Shown here: positions 1 through 9,593 of the stretch, one piece after another
How positions within the stretch are numbered: position 1 is the first letter of the stretch
Layout: each line of letters starts with the position of its first letter
NCBI GenBank assembly: GCA_019155205.2
Contig: JAHNZQ020000010.1
Span: 834,394 to 898,393, forward strand
Length of the DNA: 64,000 bases
Source of the DNA: Gracilaria vermiculophylla
Lineage: Eukaryota; Rhodophyta; Florideophyceae; Gracilariales; Gracilariaceae
Reading direction: 5' to 3'
Made by a program: the position numbers and the translations under genes
The notes under the pieces: generated by a model
Told to the model about the DNA's origin: nothing
Databases searched by the model: none
Seen by the model: only the letters and a program-made list of their open reading frames with translations

Positions 1-2
1 AA

Positions 3-218
3 AGGATCCCGAGCCACAGGTTCAACAAATCTGCAATCTTGCAGATGGTGGACGTCGCAGGGGCTCCCGTGATACGCATGTCCATGCAAGGACGGCGTCA
101 AGCCAGCGACGTTCCTTCCGCTGAGGTGACGTTTGGGAGCCCCGAAGACTGTGCCAGGGTGTTTGGGGAGGTGAGGGAGCCCCTGGAACGCGACGGGATT
201 TCGGTGAGTCGGGTATAG
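3..218 (+). CDS. 3' end of an unrecognised gene (partial)
   Basis: An open frame enters from the left edge and runs 71 codons to a TAG at 216-218. The reading is amphipathic and protein-like, with a segment VTFGSPEDCARVFGEVREPL that resembles the end of a small alpha/beta or PH-like domain, but I cannot assign a family. Codon use is GC-rich like the genes further right. The start lies outside the window, so length and function are unknown. An opposite-strand frame over the same bases is less protein-like. Confidence 0.4.
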   Translation, partial: RIPSHRFNKSAILQMVDVAGAPVIRMSMQGRRQASDVPSAEVTFGSPEDCARVFGEVREPLERDGISVSRV

Positions 219-219
219 G

Positions 220-642
220 GTGGGCGGTAGTGCCCGGATTGTACAGCTAAAGTTAGATATAGAATGGGTAAAAGAAAAAAGTGTAAGTGATTGTTGGTCG
301 CTGATGCGCGAGCGTTGTGACGAAGAAGTTGCGCAGGCGTGGCTAAATACCGAAATCGACGATTGCCGCGAACAGGAACAAATGTTGGAATCAAAGTGGA
401 GAACTAATCAAGGATGGGAATCAAACTCTGGAATTGATCGCTTCACAGCATTTACTGCAGTTTCAGACAAAAGTATGGTGTACTTTTTATATGGCGAGAG
501 TAAAGTATATGATATGTCATACGCTGGGTTTAATTATGGTGAGATGAACCAAGTTTGGAAGGACAAGATATATGAAAGTGGTCTGTGTATTGTTTTCAGG
601 ATTATAGCAACAAATGGCTTCAAGCGATCCGCGTTCACGTAG
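220..642 (+). CDS. Unrecognised small ORF, 140 codons
   Basis: This frame starts two bases after the stop of the preceding partial ORF. It is rich in acidic, Trp and Tyr residues and has no long low-complexity stretch. I recognise no domain. It could be a real small gene, a downstream exon of the preceding gene, or chance. The base composition is more AT-rich than the confident genes nearby, which lowers confidence. Confidence 0.2.
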   Translation: MGGSARIVQLKLDIEWVKEKSVSDCWSLMRERCDEEVAQAWLNTEIDDCREQEQMLESKWRTNQGWESNSGIDRFTAFTAVSDKSMVYFLYGESKVYDMSYAGFNYGEMNQVWKDKIYESGLCIVFRIIATNGFKRSAFT

Positions 643-886
643 TGTACCTGACTTCCCTCCTTTTGGGAAGCGAAACGGATCTGCGGTCGGGTCTCCAACG
701 GAAACCAACACATTTCAGGTTAGTGAAGTATACTGGCGACGGGGAATTGATTGAAAGCCGGAATTTATCGGTATGTGATATCATCAGGAAGTGGCCTTAA
801 AGAGTGCTGGTCTTTCTGGCGAGAGAGCGATTCTTTGACCAGAGACGCTCTGTATTAAGTAGGAATTATGCTTATGTACCCACATC

Positions 887-906
887 AGAGAGAGAGAGAG
901 AGAGAG
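887..906. repeat. (AG)10 microsatellite
   Basis: Ten uninterrupted AG dinucleotides lie in an otherwise featureless stretch. About 640-1440 holds no ORF I would call a gene. Confidence 0.9.
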
Positions 907-1440
907 CAACAAATGCTGCTGGATTCGAGGAAGCAAGGAAGCAAGATGGGTCATTGAGAGCCCGTGGCGTTAACGACAGCATAGCTGGTGGTCCGCGGAT
1001 GACAGTCGAAAAGGATGGGCGGTGAGTTGATGTGTTACTGGATTGATTTTCGTCGAGGCTGATAACACTGGGGTCTCTTTGACCTCATACACATTTCGTG
1101 CCTATCAAATACTTTCCACTGACATGAGTAAGCTTTAACAGCTTTTGCAAACACGCGGATATCGAAACGATATGAATATAGGTGTAAACTGAGCGGCTCT
1201 GGCATGGGTGTGTCATGATCCTGATAGGTAAAAACGCATTCGGAGAAGCGCTGCAAAACCCTGTCCGCTGCCGCCTTCATCTATCGACACAAACATACGT
1301 CACATGCTCGCTGAACGTACAGTAGCTTGATTCGATCTTGTGAAGCACCCTTGGCAAGGTGTTCGGCGTTAAAAATTTGAAGCGCGAATTCGACGCGCTC
1401 GTCTGGAGGGGTAAGGGTTACCCGTGAATCGGCGTCCATC

Positions 1441-2462
1441 ATGGCGGACGAAGCGGACGCAAGTGCGGCAAACACCGAAGCAAGTCACGAAGACCTACGC
1501 GACTTCATCACAAACCAGCTCGCAAAGTTTGAGGCAAAGACTCTGGTGCAGAATCGCCTGGCGCTCAGGGCTCGGACTCAAGGCAAACGGTGCAAGAAGG
1601 ACAAGAATGAAATAACGTCAACCGATGACCTCGAGCACATGTACAAGTTGATCGAATGCCTTCCTCAAGGTACGAGGCTCCAAGCCATGCGCGTGTAGCA
1701 GGCAGCGCGGCTGTGTATTGACTTGTGGTTATTGTTGCGGAATGTTTGTGCGAAGGGAATCGGTGCACGCAACCTCCGAGCCAGGAGTTTCTGGCTCTGG
1801 CGCGGGAAGGGGCCGCCGAAGATGAAGACCCGCTGGAGACGATCAGGAGAGGTATGTGGCGTTGCTGTCAGTGTCACTGAAGCACTTGAGCTGACTCGCG
1901 AGTTTACCATGACGTAGCGTTGCTGCTAGAGGAGTACACGATTCAACTGTGCGAGGAACTGGACGAGACAGGGGATAGCGGCAACTGTGAAACGGTTAGC
2001 CCGTGGGCTCTGGCTTGCTCTGGAATCGCTGAAGCTGACATGACCGCAAGTCAGAAGAAAGTATTGCATTCGCAACGATACGCTTTGCAGCTACATTCGA
2101 TTCTGGAGCAGATCTCGAGTGGTGCATTCAGGGAGAAAGGGGTTGGCGATGAGGCGGACCAGGGCGGTGATGGAGCTCAACGAAGGAGCACACGACGGCG
2201 GAGACGAAAGAGAAGGCGTGCTCCAGAAGCGATGAAGAACAATGATTCGCAGGTGGCAGGCACAGAGCGTGGGGAAAGGCGCAGCAAAAAGTTTAAGAAG
2301 GGTGGTGACGAGCGCGCGCGACCGAACGGCGAGTACTCTTCGAGCGAAAACTACAAATCCGAGGACTCGGACGCTGAATGTGCGGACTCCGATTTGGTTG
2401 GTTTGGGAAAGAAACGTGGCGAGGAAAGCCAATGTGATGTGGATGGAGAAAACGAGGAGTGA
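1441..2462 (+). CDS. Probable three-exon gene, basic/acidic nuclear-type protein
   Basis: The ATG at 1441 follows a short GC-rich leader. My model joins exon 1 (1441-1669), exon 2 (1756-1851) and exon 3 (1918-2462). The donors are CAAG|GTACGA and GAG|GTATGT, the acceptors GAAG|GG and GTAG|CG. All junctions keep phase 1 and give 289 codons. The joined exons bring an acidic segment (AAEDEDPLETIRR) in frame with the long last exon. The N-terminal half is helical. Residues around 190-260 hold an Arg/Lys cluster (RRSTRRRRRKRRR), a likely nuclear localisation signal, followed by a Ser/Asp/Glu-rich tail. AATAAA lies about 20 bases past the stop. I recognise no family. The first acceptor has a weak pyrimidine tract and is the least certain part. 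Confidence 0.5.
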
Positions 2463-2843
2463 ATTGATATTGACGTTTGTAAATAAAAGTAATGTGTTTG
2501 ACGATACGGAACAGGCTGCGGTGGCGAGGGCGTGTCTGCGCAGCGAGCTAGTGGGTGGTGCGACGTGGGCACGCATGGGGGTGGGTGTGAGGTCGTGCAA
2601 TGCGCGTGGCGACGCGAGTAGGTATCGGTAAGAAAGTGAGAAATTGAGACGACGGCTGGACGGGCGCAGGTAGCAGGATCGGGTACGAGGACGGTTGGGG
2701 ATGAGCGCTGCAGGAAAAGACAGGCTATTGGATGGAGAGGTCGGGTGGCTGCTTGGTGGGGTTGGGCACGGGGGCGGGGCGTGACGGGTGCGGGAGGGAG
2801 CTCGAAACAGGCAACACGGGTGGGTGTGATGTGATGTGCTGCG

Positions 2844-3170
2844 TCATAGCACTCGGTGGAAGATTCCGGCGTTGAGCAAGGCGATGACAACGCCCTGCGC
2901 AGAGCCGATGACGACGGCCTCGAAAGAGCTCATGTGGGACGGGACGGAGGAGTAGATGGCGGCGACGAGCAGCGAGGGGATGGCGGCGAGCACGGCGGCG
3001 ACAACAAGGCCGACGACGGCGGCGAGCGCTGTGATGAGCACGACGTGCAGCAGCTTGTTGACATGCACGACGGAAGCAAAGAAGGCCAGCAGAGCGAACA
3101 GGAACGGCGGAAACGTCAGCGCGTAAAGGAAGACGGCGCGCCACATGGCGAGCACCCCTTGGTAGTGCAT
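2844..3170 (-). CDS. TMEM170-family membrane protein
   Basis: This is a 108-residue hydrophobic protein with about three membrane segments. It has the two landmarks of the TMEM170 family: an N-terminal MWRAVFLYAL segment at the first membrane helix, and a C-terminal SFEAVVIGSAQGVV segment matching the family's FEAL-GTGQ region. Known family members are small ER/nuclear-envelope proteins affecting ER sheet shape; this role is by family only. I chose the Met at 3170 because the in-frame upstream part, back to 3386, is low-complexity and Gly/Arg-rich, unlike the family. The gene is divergent from SPT20. Confidence 0.6.
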   Translation of the reverse strand: MHYQGVLAMWRAVFLYALTFPPFLFALLAFFASVVHVNKLLHVVLITALAAVVGLVVAAVLAAIPSLLVAAIYSSVPSHMSSFEAVVIGSAQGVVIALLNAGIFHRVL

Positions 3171-3496
3171 CGCGGCGGCGACGCACCCGCGCCCGCGCCC
3201 GCGCCCGTCGCCGTCGTCCCCATCGATCTTTCGGTTGAGCGCCAAAAAAACCAAGCGAAACGAAATGGCGCCAATTACACGCCTACGCGATGTAAGCGTG
3301 TGCGAGCATTCCCCACCGCCGCAGACCAGCGCGCCCTGTGTGCGCTGTGCTAGACAACTGCGCCGCATCGCACCCCACCACCGCACCAGCGTGCCTGCCC
3401 CCCCCCCCCGCCCCTAACCCCCCACCCCCCCTCTACTGGTCTTCCACTCTCCTCAACTCCCCCCCACGCACCTCCCTCCCCCCTCGCCGGAACTCC
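3171..3496. promoter_or_regulatory. Divergent promoter region, TMEM170-like / SPT20
   Basis: About 326 bases separate the chosen start codons of the two divergent genes. The right half has long C tracts (3399-3430), giving a strong strand bias. No TATA box is obvious. The limits depend on the start choices, because both ORFs extend into this interval. Confidence 0.4.
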
Positions 3497-6463
3497 ATGG
3501 ACACCGCCCCTCCCCTTTCCCTCCCCCTCCCACCCACCTCCTCTTCTCTCAAGCCCTACAAATTCCATCCTCCACCTCCGCAGTTCTCCGACCGCGACGA
3601 CCTCCCCCCCCCAACCCCCCTATCGCACCCTTGTACGTCGCACACATTCCTTGCTCCCTCCCCTCTCTCTTCTGCCGCAACCCCTCTCCAGCGCCGCCAC
3701 CGCCTCCACGCCATCGCCAGACGTGCTGCGAGTCCGCGAAAACGCAGACGATGCGCCCCACCGCTCGAGAATGGCCTCCTACTTGACCCACTCGCCATCG
3801 ATACGCACACATCAACCAGGCCCTCTCCCAATGCGCATTCCAGCCCCGACACCATGGACGTCTGTCCGCCCCCCCTGCTCCAGCCCGTACCGCCTCCTCC
3901 GAAACATCAGTTTCACCCCCAAAACCTCAACGGCTCTTTCGATTATCTTGCGTCCCCGCATCGCAAACAACTCTATCATCGATCTTTATGGCGTCAAATC
4001 GCAAGTGCTCACCACTATCTCATTGGACACGCGCGCACCGACCCGCGATTTGTTTCCAACAAGCGCCCTTTAGACTGTCTTGAGCATCTACGCCCTTCTC
4101 TCCTTGTTACGCTCCTGCCGGATGGATACGTGCGCCACGACTCCGTCACCTCAGCCTTAGAACTGCCCCCGTCATCCCCGATGGCCGCAATTCACTCTCC
4201 GTCCCCCGACGTCTCAACCTCGTCCAGACATCCATCGCCGTCGCCTAACAAACCATCGAGTAACAACAAGAATCATAACATTACCACGCAGCCGCGCTAT
4301 CCGTACGACCGCAACAGCAAACACTTTTTGCGTTGCCTGGATCTGGGAATCATTCCACCTGCGGAAGATCTACCCGAGATGAGCCAGCGATTCTATTACA
4401 ACGGCTGTCTAATCGCCGATATCAACGACCTGCGCTACTGCCCTTCTTCGCAGTCGAAGCCACCGCCGAGCAACGTGTTCCGGGTTCTACTGCGACCCGA
4501 TATGGCTAGTCTGTATCAAGACTTGGAACAAGAAACCGCCAGCCTTGATCCAGCCGTTGCGCGCGCTGTCGAGCGAATCATTATCAATGCCACATCGGGT
4601 TATCTCAACTTATGCCCCCGACCGCTACTCACTTCTTACATTCGAGATGGCTCTGTACATAAGCTTACCCACGTTTTTAACATCATTCGCAAGCCGAGAA
4701 GACAATCGGTGCGCCGCCCGCCTGGATTCGCCCGTGTTCCACATCCTACTTCAACAGCAGCGCTTCTGCTTATTTCCGCAGCAGAAAAGCAGCAAACCAT
4801 ACAACGCTACATGTCGCTTGCAAAACGCGCCACGGCATCGGAACTGTCTACCGTGACCACCAAGCAATCTTCTTACATCACTCCTGCGCCTAACCCTACT
4901 TCTATTCTCAATCACTCTGCACCGAGACCCAAGTCTGAACCGAATGTTGCGAACGGTATCAGTATCAAGCCTGGAGAACCTCAAGCCGTCACTAACCGCA
5001 ACCCCAACAAACCTGCTCGTCCATGGCGATTCATAATCCCTTCAAAAAGACTTCTTCAAAACGCTAACCAGCAAGCTCTCAAATCGAAGAAAGCGGTGGG
5101 CTTGTCTTCGCGACCGTATTTTCACCCACAGTATCTAACTTCAATTCTGAATCCAGAGCGAGTACGCACCGTGCGTTTTACGCTGCCCGACCCAGATGTT
5201 GCCGCCGATTTCAAGCGTGCGAAAGCCATGTGGGAGTCTGCTGCGCTACTTGGTGGCCATGTGCTAGAAAAGGCAAAAGACGAACTTAGGCTGCAAAATA
5301 CCGAAATCAACAAGGGCGGCATTCCGGAGATGGTCGTGCAGATGCTTCGCTCGGTGCAAGGGTCTTTGGAAGTGATATACGTGATGTCGGCTACGGGAGA
5401 CAAGAAACGCGACTACTATCGGACTGTTATTGCTAACGTCGCAGAGGGCCACTTCCTCATTGACCAAGTCAAGGCTGTTGTTTGCAGGGAGGGATACGTT
5501 TGTACTCAAGATTATAGCCAAGAAGAGATTATTCAATTCCAGAAACAGAAACGAATGAATCAAAACAATCCGAACCGACAAGCAACAGCAGCAGGTTTGA
5601 ACGCTAATGCACAGTATCCTCAAGTTTCGCGTCCTACGTTCTCAGCTAACACAGCAAAGCAGTTACAAGAGCAATTGGCAAACGGTCTGGGTGCTAAGGT
5701 TGTAGGAGATGTCAAGAGCAATCCCATGGTAGATGCTCTGCAAGCACCAGGGCGTGACGCACATGCGAAGGTGAGATTGTTGAAGGAGAGCCAGAAGCAA
5801 AGGACACAGCAGATGCAGAAACGAATGCAGCAGCAGCAGCAGCATCAACAACACCAACAGGAACAGTTACGACAACAGCACCAACATCAAATTTTGAAGG
5901 AACAGTTTCAGAGACAAAGTCAGTTGCATCCGGCATTGCAACTCCAGCAAATAACGAGTCGAAGCAGACCCCAGATGGGGCCCGTCGGACGGATGGACAA
6001 GAATGGGATCAACATTCACCGTCCTGCCGGGTCGCTTTCAAATCAATTGCAGACTATGGTCTCCAAAGGTCCTGGGCAAACCCCGACGAACGCGCAGATT
6101 TCACAGGGACTAATTGGTTCAATTGGTACGCACAACCCCAACATGGGCAACATGGGAATCTCGAACACGATATCCCCTTCTCAACTGTTTCCACCGCAGC
6201 AACTACAACAACTGCAGCAACACCTAAGGCAACAGCAGTTGCAGCAGCGGGGGGCTATGGGACAAATCAGTCAAGCCACAAACTCGTACGGGCGAGGAGC
6301 AAACCTGAATACATTCATTGCGCGGAACTTCCCGCCAAATGGTTTGGCGGGGGCTTGGTCTCCTGGCACAGGGTTTAGAGGGGCTGCGGGAAGTGATGGA
6401 GGTAGATTACCGCCCCAGTTCACGGAGAATATTGAAGCTCCTCCACATCTTGGAAAGAGGTAG
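3497..6463 (+). CDS. SPT20: SPT20, SAGA coactivator subunit
   Basis: The product is about 988 residues from the Met at 3497; the frame is open back to 3338 but that part is Pro-rich. The Spt20 domain lies at about residues 265-500. It opens with a YDRNSKHFLRCLDLG segment and the conserved FYYNGCLIADINDLR strand pair, followed by FRVLLRPDMASL. The N-terminal 260 residues are Pro/Ser-rich and disordered. The C-terminal half has poly-Gln/His runs at about residues 770-810 and 898-918, typical of coactivator subunits. Known role of the family: structural subunit of the SAGA histone acetyltransferase complex, acting in the nucleus on promoters. No intron is needed. It ends convergent with the PLP enzyme gene. 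Confidence 0.85.
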   Translation: MDTAPPLSLPLPPTSSSLKPYKFHPPPPQFSDRDDLPPPTPLSHPCTSHTFLAPSPLSSAATPLQRRHRLHAIARRAASPRKRRRCAPPLENGLLLDPLAIDTHTSTRPSPNAHSSPDTMDVCPPPLLQPVPPPPKHQFHPQNLNGSFDYLASPHRKQLYHRSLWRQIASAHHYLIGHARTDPRFVSNKRPLDCLEHLRPSLLVTLLPDGYVRHDSVTSALELPPSSPMAAIHSPSPDVSTSSRHPSPSPNKPSSNNKNHNITTQPRYPYDRNSKHFLRCLDLGIIPPAEDLPEMSQRFYYNGCLIADINDLRYCPSSQSKPPPSNVFRVLLRPDMASLYQDLEQETASLDPAVARAVERIIINATSGYLNLCPRPLLTSYIRDGSVHKLTHVFNIIRKPRRQSVRRPPGFARVPHPTSTAALLLISAAEKQQTIQRYMSLAKRATASELSTVTTKQSSYITPAPNPTSILNHSAPRPKSEPNVANGISIKPGEPQAVTNRNPNKPARPWRFIIPSKRLLQNANQQALKSKKAVGLSSRPYFHPQYLTSILNPERVRTVRFTLPDPDVAADFKRAKAMWESAALLGGHVLEKAKDELRLQNTEINKGGIPEMVVQMLRSVQGSLEVIYVMSATGDKKRDYYRTVIANVAEGHFLIDQVKAVVCREGYVCTQDYSQEEIIQFQKQKRMNQNNPNRQATAAGLNANAQYPQVSRPTFSANTAKQLQEQLANGLGAKVVGDVKSNPMVDALQAPGRDAHAKVRLLKESQKQRTQQMQKRMQQQQQHQQHQQEQLRQQHQHQILKEQFQRQSQLHPALQLQQITSRSRPQMGPVGRMDKNGINIHRPAGSLSNQLQTMVSKGPGQTPTNAQISQGLIGSIGTHNPNMGNMGISNTISPSQLFPPQQLQQLQQHLRQQQLQQRGAMGQISQATNSYGRGANLNTFIARNFPPNGLAGAWSPGTGFRGAAGSDGGRLPPQFTENIEAPPHLGKR

Positions 6464-7845
6464 GAGAGGATTATTCGAAGCTTTGCCGTCAACGTTTCAA
6501 AAATGGAAGCTCTTATTCTTTGAAATGTGTATCGCCCGCAGGTTTGAAACAACAAATGAAATTTGTGCAGGTGGGGGTTATGGACGTAGTTCGTCGCGAA
6601 GGAATACGAATGGTGTATTTGTAGGAGGCTGCAGATCGGTGGTCCGTAGAAATCAATTGCAATCATGAACCATGAGATGGTAAGCGGAGATGATCGCGGC
6701 TCTGATGCTGTTGAAAAATAGGGCAGTACGTTGTAACTTACAATGCCCCGATAGGCATCTCTGTTGGTGTTCGGTAGGATCTTATTCTCTAACTGTGATA
6801 CAATGTAACTTGGAGTGAATACTGCTTCATTCGCTTATCATGATTCACATTCATTTATATTCTATTTATATATCTCTGAAACGAACTGGTAACGTCACGG
6901 CAGCTCGAAGAACTGCCCACATGCATCACACTTGTGATGATTGACTACGCAAAAAGTCACGGAGTGGAAACATTCACACTCATATGGTAAGACTTCCACC
7001 CGGGCCTATTTGCATGCGTAATTGGCAGCATCACTGCATCGGCTATGCCGATTCGGCAGCGACAGCTGAGCTCTTGCCGTGGAGCACGTCATAGAAGAGA
7101 CGATAAGATGCAAGACGACGACACATCTGTTGCCCGCTTCACCGCATCGTCATTGCATTCAACGAGAGCGGCAAGCATGCAAACGATCGTCAAATTTTTG
7201 CCCACATATGCGAAGGTAAACGCTGTGAGACACGTACAGGCGTACAACGGTACATTACGGCACATTCATGTGTTGCGAAATACTGCGCCAACTGCAGACT
7301 TATCATATGATGTCCAGTGTAATTCCTTGTACTGTTCTGTCCGCGTTTTTAATCCGCCTGCCACAATGTTCAACAACCAGTCAGAGCTGAAGCTTGCAGC
7401 CACAGGAGCCTGTTTCTTGTGCCCGTGCCGATAACTGCGCCACAGACCAAGTGCATGGGACGCGCAAAAATCTCCACGATCCGCGATAGGAATGCAGTAA
7501 CAAAACATTACCATCATGGTGTATCGCAGCGCCAGAGGCGGAATACATTCCAAACCATGCATCAAGAAGAATTTCGTACACTAATACCGCTCCTTAGAGC
7601 TTCCTGAAAACAAGCTCTCCATATACTCGCCCCGGTTCTCAGTTACACCTGTCAAGCAATACACTCTGCATCAAAAGCGCCATATTCTCATTCCAAGCTT
7701 GCACGCAATGTTGGAAAATACGCAGAAGGCCACCCATCATGGATGTCCCTTGTCAATCGAGCGGCACCTTCTTTTCCGGATATTCACCACACAATGGGAT
7801 GTAAGCTGCCTTGTCGCAAGACTTTTTTCGTGTCCGGCCTGCAGA
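6464..7845. other. Intergenic region between convergent genes
   Basis: This 1.4 kb separates the 3' ends of SPT20 and the PLP enzyme. The longest frames (about 130 codons forward near 7045, 99 reverse near 7266) overlap, have no recognisable domain and look like chance frames. I see no RNA gene or repeat here. Confidence 0.6.
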
Positions 7846-8988
7846 CTACGAAGCCCAAGTTTGAGCAAGCGTGCCATCGAGAAACGGCTCAATACGTCGG
7901 TCAAATAAGCCAAATATGCCCCCAGTGTGAATAAACAGAATTCTTGAGTCTTTGCCAAATAAACAGCTGTCGCCCTTCTTCAGCTCCCTCTGTAACCCGA
8001 ACACTGCCTTCAATGTGTACACTGGATCAAGCATAATTCCTGTCCCGCGCGATATCTGCAATCCCAACTCCAGCTCCTCATCGGTGCTTCGCCCATATCC
8101 TAATCCCTTAGCCTCGATGATGTTCAGAATGTCTTCTGCATTAACTTCGTGGGATAGCTCTAATCCAGCAAGCATCTCATTAAGATGCCCGTGGAAGTAG
8201 GCTGGCGTGTCACACACGGTGACGGCATGCATCCGGACTGGGCTTCCTGCAAGATAATTACCAATCGCAAGGCCACTCGCTGTTCCTCCTGACCCCACTG
8301 CTACAACTATATCCGTTATCGTTTCTTCAATTCCCTGCGACAAAAGTTCATTGTACGCTTCAATATAACCCCATAAACCGATTTGATCGGATCCGCCAAT
8401 GCCTATCAGGTACGCCCGGTGGCCTTCCTCGGCCAGTTTTTCTTGCAGCTTTTTCATCTTTGGCAAAACTCCGACAAGGTACGACACGGGGCGAATCAGA
8501 TGCATGTGCACGCCCAGCATCTTGTGAAACAATACGTTACCGTTCGCACCAAGCTTCTCGGGACATTCGTGCTCTCTAGTTCGCAAGAAGACGTGAGCAT
8601 CAAGACCAAGCTCCTTCGCCACAACCGCAGTGGCGCGAGCATGATTCGATTGCACGCCACCGGCCGTGATCAGAGTGTCGCAATCCTTCGACATTGCGTC
8701 CGCGACAAGGAACTCCAGCTTTCGGATTTTGTTGCCAGATGTACCAGACCCTGTCATATCATCACGTTTAATGTAAAACTGCATATCTGAGGGAAGATCG
8801 GGAAGAGCGCTGTGGAGCTCCCATTTGTGTATTGGCGTGGGGCGCATGCAGAGATTGAGCTTTGTCGGGGGCGCAAAATGAGCGATGCGCTCCGCAAATG
8901 ACGGAGGTTTATAAGGTGATGGAGATCTCGCGAAGGTCATGGTCGTTTGAATGAATGCAGATCCCTGTGGGCTGCAACGCATCTGCAT
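7846..8988 (-). CDS. D-cysteine desulfhydrase / ACC deaminase family PLP enzyme
   Basis: A 380-residue fold-type II PLP enzyme. The PLP lysine is expected at K87 in SGNKIRKLEF, preceded by YIKRDDMTGSGTSG. Further family signatures are GGVQSNHARATA (about 109-120), GSGGTASG, LDPVYTLKA and the C-terminal LFIHTGGIFGLF. The length fits plant D-cysteine desulfhydrase. Known reaction of that enzyme: D-cysteine to pyruvate, sulfide and ammonia; close relatives open 1-aminocyclopropane-1-carboxylate. Sequence alone does not settle which substrate is used. The start is ambiguous: Met1 at 8988 or Met17 at 8940. The first 45 residues are Ser/Pro/Arg-rich and could be an organelle targeting peptide. The gene is divergent from NOL10. 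Confidence 0.85.
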   Translation of the reverse strand: MQMRCSPQGSAFIQTTMTFARSPSPYKPPSFAERIAHFAPPTKLNLCMRPTPIHKWELHSALPDLPSDMQFYIKRDDMTGSGTSGNKIRKLEFLVADAMSKDCDTLITAGGVQSNHARATAVVAKELGLDAHVFLRTREHECPEKLGANGNVLFHKMLGVHMHLIRPVSYLVGVLPKMKKLQEKLAEEGHRAYLIGIGGSDQIGLWGYIEAYNELLSQGIEETITDIVVAVGSGGTASGLAIGNYLAGSPVRMHAVTVCDTPAYFHGHLNEMLAGLELSHEVNAEDILNIIEAKGLGYGRSTDEELELGLQISRGTGIMLDPVYTLKAVFGLQRELKKGDSCLFGKDSRILFIHTGGIFGLFDRRIEPFLDGTLAQTWAS

Positions 8989-9593
8989 TACTTAGAAGAA
9001 AAAGCCTCTACTTTGACAGAACCTTGAAGATTGACGAGTTCCAAGGGTGAACTTCTCTGCTGAAGGTGAAAGCAGAAACTTAAATGGTAGAACTTTTGGG
9101 GTAGTGAGCGCAGTGCGGTGTTGCTTTCGATCTTGATAATTGAGATTCATGTACCGATGGGACCCCGCGATGGATTTATTCCGCGTTAATACGGTTCAAC
9201 GCATGTTTCAGGATGTCCAAGACTAATTGAGTAATGAAGTTCTCGGTGGGGCACCATATCTGCTCCGGCATCACCGTGTGTGTTCCGCTGCGGCAATTCC
9301 AATATTTGATAGTGAAGCACAAACAGGGATGGGATGCTCCACGATAATGATTCTCAAAAAATGGAATAAAATAAAAGTTTTTGGGCTCTCTACAACGCCA
9401 TAGTGCGAAGCTCACGATGTGGAGAAGCACGACGGCGGGCTTAGGTTGTCTTCACCCACATGTACGCCTCTCGCAGTTTTACCATGGGCTCGCCCTTTGT
9501 CCACATCTAATGAGTTTCTTAGCTTGTCTTCAATAGGAAATCTCTAGTTTGAAACGATTTGGGTGAAATTCGACAAACGAATCACTTCAGAGG
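8989..9593. other. Divergent intergenic region, PLP enzyme / NOL10
   Basis: About 600 bases separate the start codons of two divergent genes and should hold both promoters. A reverse frame of 84 codons at 9176-9430 has no recognisable domain. No TATA element stands out. Confidence 0.45.

Noticed and set aside
7045..7434. Forward 129-codon ORF between SPT20 and the PLP enzyme
   Set aside because: No domain, ordinary chance length for this composition, and an opposite-strand frame of similar length overlaps it.
9176..9430. Reverse 84-codon ORF between the PLP enzyme and NOL10
   Set aside because: It is short, Cys/Trp/Phe-rich, lies in the shared promoter and has no recognisable family.
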